A DNA stretch of 64,000 nucleotides from positions 124,001 through 188,000 of the forward strand of contig CP073344.1 in NCBI GenBank assembly GCA_024397875.1, in the 5' to 3' direction. This DNA comes from Amphritea atlantica. GTDB lineage: Bacteria; Pseudomonadota; Gammaproteobacteria; Pseudomonadales; Balneatricaceae. The translations under genes and the position numbers were made by a program. This document shows positions 1 through 8,530 of the stretch, piece after piece. Within the stretch, counting starts at the first letter, position 1, and every line of letters starts with the position of its first letter. The notes beneath the pieces were generated by a model, which was not told the DNA's origin, made no database searches, and saw nothing but the letters and a program-made list of their open reading frames with translations.

Positions 1-2
1 CT

Positions 3-1481
3 CAGACTGTTCTGCCCCGAGTGCTGGAAAATAGCTGGTTATTTAATGCCGGGCACTTTAACCATATCGAAGCATTATTTAAACGCTGGCAGGATGACTT
101 GTCAGGACTGCAGCAGCAAAAGAACGAACTGTTTATGCAAGCGTTGAGCATGGAGCGTAAAGGAGAGGTCGACTCTGCTAATTACTATAAATTGCAAAAC
201 AGAATATTCAGTCTGACATCAAGAATAGCTCGTCCCCCGGTATATATAGATTATGCCGGGGGGCGGGAAGCGATGCTTATGGGGCTGTTATTTGAGCGTG
301 ATACGTTTCTTTTTACTCAGCCCCTGATCTCCTGTAACGGTCATTTGAAAGGCTATGTGACCGCTTTTCTGGACCGTACTCAGATCGATGATATTCTTAA
401 TGATCTGCATAAAAGTCTGGCGGACAGAGGCATAAAGGCTGCAGATGTTGTGCTGGTGAGCACTAAACCTCTGCGTTTTGAATCAGATTATCGTTATCTG
501 AATGTCGCCACGTTGCAAAATTTCGGTCAGCGATTGCCGCAAGCGAGTATGTACAGCCAGCAGTCTGATGGTTTTCTGGCATCCGCTCCTGTGGCCGATA
601 ATCAGGTACTCAATAAACTCATGGAAAAGGTGAGTGCTACCGCCCAGAATGTTTCTGCTGCAGAGTATCAGGACTACATTAATCAGTTTTCCTCGTTCTC
701 TTTGCTGGTATTCATTGCCGACAGTGGCTGGCGTGAAGCTGGCAAGCAGTTACTGCTGGAAGCTTCGGTATGGCTGATAGTCAGCATGTTTCTGCTGTTT
801 AGCCTTATTTATATGCTGGCGAAAAGTATTGTCGCGCCAGTGGTCAGGCTGAAGCAATCGGTAGATAAAGTTGAGGCGGGAGATCTTTCTGTTCAGGCCA
901 GGGTCAGTTCATCTGATGAAATAGGGCAGTTGGCCAGTGCTTTCAATCGTATGACTCATACACTGCAACGTAGTGAAGAGGAACTTATTCGCCTGGCCCG
1001 GGAGGATGCGTTGACCGGGCTTATGAACCGCCGTGCATTGATTGAAGAAGCGATAAAAGAGCGCCATCGGGCTCAACGGCTAACAACTACGATAGCTATT
1101 GCAATGATCGATCTGGATCGTTTCAAGGATGTTAACGACCGGCACGGCCATGCTGCCGGCGATTGGGTGCTGAAAGAGTTTACCCGTATTATGCTGGGGA
1201 TGTTACGTAAAACCGATCTGTTTAGTCGAATTGGTGGTGAGGAGTTTGTATTGTTACTGCCTGATACTGATCTGTCCACAGCACACCGGCTGCTTGAAAC
1301 ATTACTGTCTTCTCTGCGACAGAGTCGGATAGAACTGGAGGACGGCGCTGTTGTGCATCTGACATTCAGTGCAGGAGTGGTCATCTGGTCCGAGAATTGT
1401 GGCTTTGATGAGATGCTCCATTGGGCAGATGATAAACTGTATCAGGCTAAATTAGGCGGTCGGAATAAAGTGGTCAGCTGA
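3..1481 (+). CDS. Membrane-bound diguanylate cyclase (HAMP-GGDEF), 5' end outside window
   Basis: Predicted inner-membrane enzyme that makes cyclic di-GMP from two GTP. The reading frame is open to the left edge, so the true start lies outside the window; a GTG at 21 is internal. The visible N-terminal part is a periplasmic sensory region without an obvious Cys or haem motif. It is followed by a membrane helix near residue 250 (WLIVSMFLLFSLIYMLA), a HAMP segment and a C-terminal GGDEF domain. The active-site loop reads GGEEF (RIGGEEFVLLLPD) and is preceded at the standard five-residue spacing by RKTD, an RxxD product-inhibition I-site. The metal/substrate segment IDLDRFKDVNDRHGH is intact. 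An active, feedback-inhibited cyclase is therefore likely. The ligand is unknown. It lies upstream of another c-di-GMP protein (11376-13604) but is separated from it by the epimerase trio. Confidence 0.9.
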   Translation, partial: QTVLPRVLENSWLFNAGHFNHIEALFKRWQDDLSGLQQQKNELFMQALSMERKGEVDSANYYKLQNRIFSLTSRIARPPVYIDYAGGREAMLMGLLFERDTFLFTQPLISCNGHLKGYVTAFLDRTQIDDILNDLHKSLADRGIKAADVVLVSTKPLRFESDYRYLNVATLQNFGQRLPQASMYSQQSDGFLASAPVADNQVLNKLMEKVSATAQNVSAAEYQDYINQFSSFSLLVFIADSGWREAGKQLLLEASVWLIVSMFLLFSLIYMLAKSIVAPVVRLKQSVDKVEAGDLSVQARVSSSDEIGQLASAFNRMTHTLQRSEEELIRLAREDALTGLMNRRALIEEAIKERHRAQRLTTTIAIAMIDLDRFKDVNDRHGHAAGDWVLKEFTRIMLGMLRKTDLFSRIGGEEFVLLLPDTDLSTAHRLLETLLSSLRQSRIELEDGAVVHLTFSAGVVIWSENCGFDEMLHWADDKLYQAKLGGRNKVVS

Positions 1482-1727
1482 GCATAGCAGCCCGTTATGA
1501 GTAATGCATGATTTGATTTGTTAGGTGAGCAAGTGATAGATTGCTGCTCAAATAATAATATAAACATTTGTTTTGTTTCTATTATTTGAGAATTAACCCT
1601 GGTGAAACGTTTATTGCAAGATGGTGATTTTTGTCGCCTGCAGAGGGCCGGTCAGGGTGTTTCACAAGCTGTAATCCAGGCAGGTCATGGATTTGAAATA
1701 CCTAACCAATACCATCGGAAACCTGAT

Positions 1728-2882
1728 ATGAACTTAGTTCCGTTTGTGAAGTACACATCATGCGGTAATAACTTTGTTATCGTTGATGCAACGGATCGTT
1801 CTCCGCTTACCGAAGCGGAGATGTCACGGTTTGCCTTTCAGGCGACGAATACCAGTTTCGGTATTGGCTGCGATAATCTCCTGGTGATTCAGCGCTGTAG
1901 CCCTGAAATACTGAAATCGATTGCGGATTCACGGGGCTACTGGCGCAGTCTGCCAAATGCTGATCAGGCCGAATATCTGTTTCGTATGTTTGAGCCGGAT
2001 GGCGAAGAAGCACTCTGTTGCGGTAACGGATTAATGTGCGTTGCCAGTCACCTTTATCATCAGCATGGCGTTTCATCCGCTTCGATCATGACAGAAATAC
2101 CTTTGCAGGTACCTAAAATTATTCAGATCGGTGCTGGCAACGACCAACAGGGTGGTTGGGTAAATCTTGGTCATCCCCGGCGGGCCCCGGTTGAGTTGGC
2201 TACCTCAGAGCATTCCTCCCCTTTCACGCCGACGATCGACTATTACCCGGAGATCAGCGTCAGCTTTCGTGTAGGGGACCTGCAGGGTTTCAACAATGCA
2301 ACCGTATTGAGAATTCAGGCACATCTGGTGTTTACCGGTGAACCCCACCTGGTGATTTTTCCGGACAGTAATTTTTCTATTCCGGAGCTGGCTGATTATG
2401 TTTTTGGTAGTTCTGAACCGAGGGCGTTCAAAGATCGTCGTGAAAGTTTTGGCACCTGGCTGGTAGAACATATCGGGCAGTATTTTAATAATCACTATAA
2501 GGCGATGTTTCCTGCGGGTATTAATGTCAATTTTGCACGACAGAGAGGCCCGGCGATTATTGAAAACCGATGTTTTGAACGAGGCATAAACCGGGAAACC
2601 CTTGCGTGCGGTACCGGCGCTCTGGCTGTTGCATATGTCTATAGCCAGATCAGTCAGTTAAATCTGGATGATATTGATATTTTACCCCACCGCTGCCGCT
2701 GGCATGATAAGCAGGCCCGGATTCGGATTCATCGGACTGACAGCGGTTGGTCGCTGGAAAGTATGCCGGTGATGCTATTTGAGGGTGTTTACCGGTTATT
2801 GCCTGTGAACCATCCGGTGGTTGATAAACTCTCTGCTACGCAGGATGAGAGTGCCGGGATTATGACAAGGTTGACGATGTGA
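1728..2882 (+). CDS. DapF-like amino-acid epimerase/racemase
   Basis: Member of the PLP-independent diaminopimelate epimerase fold, which inverts an amino-acid alpha-carbon with two cysteines. Both catalytic cysteines are visible, in LCCGNGLMCVA (N-terminal half) and LACGTGALAVA (C-terminal half). The substrate-binding starts YTSCGNNFVIVD and GIGCDNLLVI match DapF landmarks. At 384 residues it is about 110 longer than housekeeping DapF (about 275), with extra segments before the first Cys motif and before FPAGINVNFARQ. The ATG at 1728 fits the family's N-terminus; an in-frame GTG at 1602 would add 42 unconserved residues. It overlaps the MFS gene by 4 nt and is not next to lysA or other lysine/peptidoglycan genes. 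A dedicated racemase for a secondary metabolite (as CntK makes D-His for staphylopine) is therefore more plausible than housekeeping DapF. The substrate cannot be read from sequence. Confidence 0.8.
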   Translation: MNLVPFVKYTSCGNNFVIVDATDRSPLTEAEMSRFAFQATNTSFGIGCDNLLVIQRCSPEILKSIADSRGYWRSLPNADQAEYLFRMFEPDGEEALCCGNGLMCVASHLYHQHGVSSASIMTEIPLQVPKIIQIGAGNDQQGGWVNLGHPRRAPVELATSEHSSPFTPTIDYYPEISVSFRVGDLQGFNNATVLRIQAHLVFTGEPHLVIFPDSNFSIPELADYVFGSSEPRAFKDRRESFGTWLVEHIGQYFNNHYKAMFPAGINVNFARQRGPAIIENRCFERGINRETLACGTGALAVAYVYSQISQLNLDDIDILPHRCRWHDKQARIRIHRTDSGWSLESMPVMLFEGVYRLLPVNHPVVDKLSATQDESAGIMTRLTM

Positions 2883-4546
2883 ACGCCAGAGCAGCCCGCA
2901 GGCAACAGATCGGAGTATTTCTGTGGGGGTGTGTGCAACTCTGCTCAATGCTTCTGCTGGCCGCTTTATTGTTGTTTGCCGCCTATCAGCGGGCGGGCTT
3001 CGGTATAGTGTTGAGTGAGATAGTCCGTTGGGGAGGCGTTGCGGCGTGTATCACATCGTTATTGCTGCTGTTTGTTCTCGGATACCGTCGCCGAAGAGAG
3101 GCTTTAAGTGGTAAAGGCCTCAGCCGGTTGATGATGGGGCTGAGCAGCATCGCTCTTATGTTACTGAGTTTGCAGCATTTCTGGCTTGGTAATGGGCGCC
3201 TGAGTCTGTTTGATCTGGCCACCGTTATCTTAATCACGTTTCTGGTGTCGCTGGAACTGGCCGTGTTACAGCAGAGTCGCGGTCACAGCAAACAGCAGCG
3301 TGCGGGATGTTATAAGCAGATGCGTCCGGCGATCTTTCTGTTTCTGTTTGGTATTGACCTGTCGATGGCGTTTATTCCGCTGCATATGGAAGCGCTGCCC
3401 CGGAGTTTTAACGGCTTTAGCCCGGATCTGCTAATCGGTTTGCCGATCTCGGTTGAATTTCTCTGTGTTGGCGTGGCTATTCTTATGTGTGGCGTCTGGT
3501 TAGACAGAAGTGGCTGGAAGCCCCCCTTTTATACCGGACTGATCCTGACTGGACTGGGATGCCTCTACTCCTGGCTGGCACCGGATGCGGTGCAGTTTAT
3601 TCTTTCCCGTGGGGTGCTGGGGTTTGGTTATGGATTGACGCTGTTAGCGTCTCAGAGCTATGTGATCGGACACACCGATAATAGTAATAAGTCCAGAGGA
3701 CTGGCTCATCTGTTTGCCGGGCTCTATTCAGGCAGCATATGTGGGGCGGCAACCGGAGCCGTACTTGCCGAACAATTTGGTTATGGCCCGGTCTTTTTGT
3801 TAGGTGCCGTTATCGTGTTCAGTGTCATGGTCTATGGCTGGATTATTCTGAGGCAGTCACCAGAGCCGTCGAAAGCCGCAGAAGCGACGCCGACCGACAC
3901 ACTGGAACCACAGCCAGCAGGCTCGTTTCTGCGATTTCTCGGCGATCGCCAGGTACTGGCGGCAGTTCTTTTCAGTAGTATGCCTGCGTCCATTGCCGTG
4001 GTGGGCTTTCTTAACTATTTCAGTCCGCTCTATCTTAACCGATCGGGGGTTAATGATGCCGCCATTGGTCAGGTGTTGATGCTGTTTGGTGTGATTCTGG
4101 CGCTGTTCGGACCGGCCATCGGCCGCTTTGCAGATCTGAGTGAGTCTAAGCGGGTACCGATAATCCTGGGCTGTACGCTTGGCGGTCTCGCCTTTCTGGT
4201 GTTCAGTCTGTTTGACGGAATTATGGCCGTTACCCTGGCAATACTGTTGTTGGGGCTTTCTAACTGTCTGGTACTTTCCGCGCAGAGCGCTTTTGTATTG
4301 AACCAACCTGTGACCGCTCAGTATGGTGAGGGTAAATCGATGGGAATCTTCCGTTCCAGCAGCCGGATCGGACAGATGCTGGGGCCGGTGCTTTTTGCCG
4401 GCATTATTACTATGACCGATATTGAGTCGGGGGTTATGTTGTTTGGTTTAGCCTATCTGATCACGGCGATATTGTTTGCTCTGCTTACCTGGTCACCCAG
4501 GGGGGGCGCAGTGACCTCGCAGGTGAAGGCCGTGTCCAATGAATAA
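2879..4546 (+). CDS. MFS transporter with N-terminal four-helix extension
   Basis: Predicted inner-membrane exporter of the major facilitator superfamily, 555 residues. The first roughly 150 residues form about four hydrophobic helices (for example LCSMLLLAALLLFAAY and LATVILITFLVSLELAVL) that precede a canonical MFS body. In the body, the loop GVWLDRSGWKPPF is the motif-A signature between helices 2 and 3, and GRFADLSESKR is its counterpart in the second half. The GTG start overlaps the epimerase stop (GTGA), and the 3' end overlaps the next gene by 8 nt, so the three proteins are probably made together. Most MFS exporters have 12 helices and 400-420 residues, so the extension is unusual. 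Export of whatever the flanking two proteins make is the simplest reading, as for MFS siderophore or opine exporters. Import cannot be excluded. Confidence 0.85.
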   Translation: MNARAARRQQIGVFLWGCVQLCSMLLLAALLLFAAYQRAGFGIVLSEIVRWGGVAACITSLLLLFVLGYRRRREALSGKGLSRLMMGLSSIALMLLSLQHFWLGNGRLSLFDLATVILITFLVSLELAVLQQSRGHSKQQRAGCYKQMRPAIFLFLFGIDLSMAFIPLHMEALPRSFNGFSPDLLIGLPISVEFLCVGVAILMCGVWLDRSGWKPPFYTGLILTGLGCLYSWLAPDAVQFILSRGVLGFGYGLTLLASQSYVIGHTDNSNKSRGLAHLFAGLYSGSICGAATGAVLAEQFGYGPVFLLGAVIVFSVMVYGWIILRQSPEPSKAAEATPTDTLEPQPAGSFLRFLGDRQVLAAVLFSSMPASIAVVGFLNYFSPLYLNRSGVNDAAIGQVLMLFGVILALFGPAIGRFADLSESKRVPIILGCTLGGLAFLVFSLFDGIMAVTLAILLLGLSNCLVLSAQSAFVLNQPVTAQYGEGKSMGIFRSSSRIGQMLGPVLFAGIITMTDIESGVMLFGLAYLITAILFALLTWSPRGGAVTSQVKAVSNE

Positions 4547-6110
4547 TCCGATACAGTGCAAAGCAAAGGGTGTGGCTGAGCAACTGCTTGACGCCGTGCG
4601 TTATCAGGTCCCGGTTGTTGATAAAGTGTTACAGTCAGCCGGTGAGTGTACTGTGTCCGAATATCTTCAGCAGGTTTGTCAGGTCAGTCAGCAGAGTTAT
4701 CAGCCGCGCTCTGATATTGCTGAGGTGATTTACGACTATGTAGCCCCTTTGCTGGGTGAGCAGATGGCAGAAAGGACTGCAGCCGATTTTCTCCAGCATC
4801 CGGTTGCCTTGACCACCAATCATCATGGCGTTGATTTCTTTGCCCAGTCAGTTCAGGGCAGCCTGCTATTTGGCTTGGCTAAACGGCGGGTTGAAGGTGT
4901 TACTACGATTCCGGTATTTTCCTGTGCGAATATTCCACTGGATAATATGACCTACCCCAGAGGAGCGCTGCTGTATGCCTGCAATACGGCTGAAAGCAGT
5001 TGGCCGCAACGGATACCATTTTTTTCCAACAAATTTAGACGTCAGCTGGTGACCCGGGTGAAAGGGCTTGACCGGTCAATGCTGCAGCAAGCCGGGAAGC
5101 GGATTCATGATCGGGTGGAAAAAGGCGGTAACACTGTACTGCTTGAGACGCTGGCTGAGCTTCTGGAGACTGAGTATCTGTCTGAGGATGTGTTATTTCA
5201 GCAGGGTTATGCTGCCCAATCTGTGCTGTTGAATCACCGGCTCTGGCACCGTCTCTTTTGTTCCTCTGCTACTATGCCTGATCTGGTTACTATTGAGCTT
5301 GAGAAACTGGCTGAGGGATTGTTTCTGAAGGATCTTCATGATTCCAGTAGCCTGGTTTCGCTGGTATTAGCTGAACCGCTGATAACGGCTGTCTGCAAAC
5401 GACTGGATTCTGTTCCAGGTTGTTGGAACCAGACGCTTCTGGAACAGCGCTGGTCGGAAAGAGGTTCAGTTGACCCGTTAAAAACCTCGGGCAGTGGAAC
5501 CTTCTTTTTCTGGGGGGTTGATGGACGTTCTCGTCGCATACCGCTTATGTTGAGTGTGCTGGCAGACCGACTGATGTTATGTGGTTGTGATGATAATGGA
5601 GAGGAATATCATTTTAGCCTGGAGCCCGTAGCACTATCAGAGGCTATTCGTGAAGGGCGGCTTTTGCCATCGGTATTCGGATGTTTTCTGGTTATCGCGC
5701 TGGCACGGGGGGTTACATGCCTGGGAGGTTATTATCAGGCGGATTATCTGCCAAAGATGCAGGCCGCTATAGTGGATGTGTTACAGGAGCATAGTTGCTC
5801 TGAGCAAGCGACAGTGATATCTGCAAGCTGTACTGATGGATATCTCTCCGGTATGCAAACCATTATGGTGGATGAGGCTGACGCTTTGTTACCTGCCGGA
5901 TTGCTTGAGATACTGGCCAGCGGCGAAATCAGCGTTGCTGAGCTTGAGCTTATCTCAAATATTTCGCTGCGTGACGCACACTACGCTTCGCTGGCCGAAA
6001 CGATTGCAGATGCGATGCCAGCGACATTGCTTGGCGAGGACTGGTTATCACAGCTTCTGAGCGATCAGCGTGGCCTGTTGTCTGAAAAAGTTGCTATAAG
6101 GCATCTTTAA
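4539..6110 (+). CDS. Protein of unknown family, third gene of epimerase-MFS trio
   Basis: I do not recognise this 523-residue protein. It has no signal peptide, no membrane helices and no classical P-loop, PLP-lysine or Rossmann motif that I can see, so it should be cytosolic. Notable stretches are TTNHHGVDFFAQSVQGSLLF (residues about 91-110), FSCANIPLDNMTYPRGALLY (about 128-147) and a Gly-rich FFFWGVDGRSRRIPLML in the second half. Histidine and cysteine residues are scattered through it (NHHG, CGCDDNGEEYHF). The ATG overlaps the MFS stop by 8 nt, which indicates translational coupling. By position it may be a synthetase or condensing enzyme that uses the amino acid made by the DapF-like protein, but nothing in the sequence proves an enzymatic role. 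Confidence 0.75.
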   Translation: MNNPIQCKAKGVAEQLLDAVRYQVPVVDKVLQSAGECTVSEYLQQVCQVSQQSYQPRSDIAEVIYDYVAPLLGEQMAERTAADFLQHPVALTTNHHGVDFFAQSVQGSLLFGLAKRRVEGVTTIPVFSCANIPLDNMTYPRGALLYACNTAESSWPQRIPFFSNKFRRQLVTRVKGLDRSMLQQAGKRIHDRVEKGGNTVLLETLAELLETEYLSEDVLFQQGYAAQSVLLNHRLWHRLFCSSATMPDLVTIELEKLAEGLFLKDLHDSSSLVSLVLAEPLITAVCKRLDSVPGCWNQTLLEQRWSERGSVDPLKTSGSGTFFFWGVDGRSRRIPLMLSVLADRLMLCGCDDNGEEYHFSLEPVALSEAIREGRLLPSVFGCFLVIALARGVTCLGGYYQADYLPKMQAAIVDVLQEHSCSEQATVISASCTDGYLSGMQTIMVDEADALLPAGLLEILASGEISVAELELISNISLRDAHYASLAETIADAMPATLLGEDWLSQLLSDQRGLLSEKVAIRHL

Positions 6111-6180
6111 TTGATGCTACTTTGTTTTAAACGAGCGTATAAAGTAGTGTAATGTTCCTGTAGTCATCTAGGAGAGAATA

Positions 6181-7338
6181 ATGCGATCAGTGAAACGGCT
6201 TTTTCTGATGTTGATCTGTATGTTGGTTGTGCCTTTTACCCAGGCCGACCTGCCAGCAGAGAACGTTGATTTTTCAACCGCGCCGGTAACGAATAATGGT
6301 GAGCGCTGGCGTGTTGGTTACTTTGAAGGGGGAGAGTATATCGATTATCAGAAAATCCTCATTGAAACCGTAAAAGGGCTGATGAAGCTCGGCTGGATCG
6401 AAAAGACTGAAATTCCTGAGCAACAGGGCGAGCAAACGGCCCAGCTTTGGCAGTGGTTACAGCATGGGATACGAAGTGAGTATATTGAATTTGTCCCTGA
6501 TGCTCACTATACAGCGCAGTGGGACGAAACTATCCGTAGTCAGGTAACTGAAAAAATAATTGTTCGACTCAATCAGAACCATCTCGACCTGATGATCGCT
6601 ATGGGAACCTGGGCGGGTAAAGCACTATCTAATGATCGCCACCATGCAGCTACTATGGTTCTGTCTGCCAGTGATCCCTTGTCCGCAGGCATCATTAAAA
6701 GTGTGAGTGACTCTGGATATGACCACGTACACGCAACGGTAGATCCTAATCGTTATGACCGTCAGGTAAGGGTGTTTCACGATATAGTGAACTTCAAAAA
6801 ACTGGGTGTTGCCTATGAAGACACCGAGAATGGCCGCAGTTATGCTGCCTTAGATGTTATCGAAAGATTAAGCCGGGAGCGGGGTTTCAAAATAGTTCGC
6901 TGCCATACTCTGAGTGATATCAGCGATACCGCACGTGCAGAAGCCAGCGTAGTTAACTGTTTTCGTGAGCTGGCTCCCCAGGTCGATGCGATTTATGTGA
7001 CGGTACAGGGAGGGGTTACTGGCAATAGCATTGGCCAGTTGGTCAAAGTTTCCAACGAAAGCCGGGTGCCGACTTTTTCACAGTCCGGATCGGATGAAGT
7101 CAAAAAAGGGCTGTTGCTGAGTTTGTCTCAGGCAGGCTTTCGTTATGTGGGTGAGTTTCATGCCTCCACATTTGCCAAAGTATTTAATGGTGCATTGCCT
7201 AATCAGTTAACGCAGTTGTTTGAAGAACCTCCTCGTATGGCTGTGAATCTTAAAACAGCGGAAATTGTTGGTTTTAATCCGCCTTTGCTGTTGCTGGGCG
7301 CAGCGGATGAGGTTTACAGGGATATTCCTTCAGAATAA
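6181..7338 (+). CDS. Periplasmic binding protein, ABC_sub_bind-like (first paralogue)
   Basis: Secreted ligand-binding protein of the periplasmic-binding fold, 385 residues. A clear signal peptide ends near TQA|D (residues 1-22). The mature part resembles the ABC_sub_bind (TrpX-like) group: GERWRVGYFEGGEY at the N-terminus, then KKLGVAYEDTENGRSYA, then VDAIYVTVQGGV. It has a strong Shine-Dalgarno (AGGAGAG, 4 nt before ATG). It is the first gene of an apparent run to 13604. Its neighbour at 7367 is a clear paralogue that keeps these blocks in the same order. No permease or ATP-binding subunit accompanies the pair; a sensor kinase follows instead. I therefore infer a receptor role (ligand capture for the kinase) rather than transport. 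Ligand unknown. Confidence 0.82.
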   Translation: MRSVKRLFLMLICMLVVPFTQADLPAENVDFSTAPVTNNGERWRVGYFEGGEYIDYQKILIETVKGLMKLGWIEKTEIPEQQGEQTAQLWQWLQHGIRSEYIEFVPDAHYTAQWDETIRSQVTEKIIVRLNQNHLDLMIAMGTWAGKALSNDRHHAATMVLSASDPLSAGIIKSVSDSGYDHVHATVDPNRYDRQVRVFHDIVNFKKLGVAYEDTENGRSYAALDVIERLSRERGFKIVRCHTLSDISDTARAEASVVNCFRELAPQVDAIYVTVQGGVTGNSIGQLVKVSNESRVPTFSQSGSDEVKKGLLLSLSQAGFRYVGEFHASTFAKVFNGALPNQLTQLFEEPPRMAVNLKTAEIVGFNPPLLLLGAADEVYRDIPSE

Positions 7339-7366
7339 AGCCGAAATAAGGATATAAGCGCAGGCT

Positions 7367-8521
7367 ATGATAATAAAGTCGGGAAAAGCGGGGCCGCTGT
7401 TATGGCTGGTAGGGCTCTGTCTACTGCTGTCAGGGGGGGCTCTGCAGGGAGCTGAGTCGGTTCCTCCTATGCTGAATAAAGGGCATAAGTGGCGAGTGGC
7501 TTACTATCAGGGGGGGGAATACTATGATTACTACCAATACCTGAAGGCCACTACTGAAGGGTTGATGGTACAGGGCTGGATCTCCCCACAGACGATTCCC
7601 AGTCAACTGACAACGGCAAAAGACCTGTGGCGTTGGCTGGCAGAAAATGCGCAGAGTGATTACCTCGAATTTCTGCCAGATGGGTTTTACAGCGCAGGCT
7701 GGGACCGAAACTATCGGACGGAGCTGCGTGAGCGGGTAATAACCCGGTTAAATCAGGATAATGAGGTCAATTTGCTATTCGCGCTGGGGAGCTGGGCGGG
7801 GATTGATATGGCGGTTGGCCGTCATGCTGTTCCGACTATGGTGATCTCTGTTAATGATCCCCGCAGTATAGGCTTGATCCGGGAGCCGGGGAACGCTTAT
7901 CAGCATATCTATGTCACTGACGATCCTCAGCGGTATGAGCGTCAGGTGGCATTGTTCCATGACCTGATCCGCTTTAAAACTCTGGGGGTCGCCTATGAAG
8001 ATAGCTTTGAAGGTCGTAGTTACGCATCTGTTGATACTATTCAGCGGTTAGCAAAAGAGCGAGATTTTACGGTCGTCAGTTGCTTTACTAAGAGTGATGT
8101 GGCTGATCAGTCGCTGGCCAATCAATCTGTGGTTAACTGTTTCCGGGAACTTGTACCAAAGGTCGATGCAATCTACGTAACCGCTCAGGGGGGCGTTAAC
8201 ACTGACACGATTCCATTGTTAGTCGATATTGCCAACCAGCACCGGATAGCAACTTTCTCGCAGTATGGTCAACGGGAAGTGAAGATGGGATATCTGATGA
8301 GTTTGTCCCAGTCTGAAGGCTACCGGGAGGAGGGTAATGAACTCTCTGAAGTAGCTATAAAAATTTTTAAGGGTGCAGCGCCCGCATCATTAGCGAATCG
8401 CTCTGCAGAGGCGAACAGAATTACGCTTAATCTGAAAACTGCAGAGCAGATAGGGCTTTACCTGAATGCAGAGTTATTAGCTGCAGCGGATCAACTTTTT
8501 TGGCAGATAGAACAACCCTGA
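7367..8521 (+). CDS. Periplasmic binding protein, ABC_sub_bind-like (second paralogue)
   Basis: Paralogue of the preceding gene, 384 residues, with its own signal peptide (hydrophobic LLWLVGLCLLLSGGALQGA). Conserved blocks shared with the first copy include WRVAYYQGGEY, LGVAYEDSFEGRSYAS, SVVNCFRELVPKVDAIYVT and ITLNLKTAEQIGL. It starts 28 nt after the first copy and ends 9 nt before the hybrid kinase. The tandem pair has diverged well beyond recent duplication, so the two may recognise different ligands or form a heteromeric receptor. I see no lipobox cysteine, so it should be soluble in the periplasm. Confidence 0.82.
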   Translation: MIIKSGKAGPLLWLVGLCLLLSGGALQGAESVPPMLNKGHKWRVAYYQGGEYYDYYQYLKATTEGLMVQGWISPQTIPSQLTTAKDLWRWLAENAQSDYLEFLPDGFYSAGWDRNYRTELRERVITRLNQDNEVNLLFALGSWAGIDMAVGRHAVPTMVISVNDPRSIGLIREPGNAYQHIYVTDDPQRYERQVALFHDLIRFKTLGVAYEDSFEGRSYASVDTIQRLAKERDFTVVSCFTKSDVADQSLANQSVVNCFRELVPKVDAIYVTAQGGVNTDTIPLLVDIANQHRIATFSQYGQREVKMGYLMSLSQSEGYREEGNELSEVAIKIFKGAAPASLANRSAEANRITLNLKTAEQIGLYLNAELLAAADQLFWQIEQP

Positions 8522-8530
8522 GTACTGAGT

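Noticed and set aside
1728..2882. Housekeeping diaminopimelate epimerase (dapF)
   Set aside because: Catalytic cysteines fit, but it is about 110 residues too long and sits in an export-type trio away from lysA or xerC-like neighbours.
1728..6110. Staphylopine/pseudopaline-type metallophore operon
   Set aside because: No nicotianamine-synthase-like or opine-dehydrogenase motif is visible in the third protein; only the general logic is similar.
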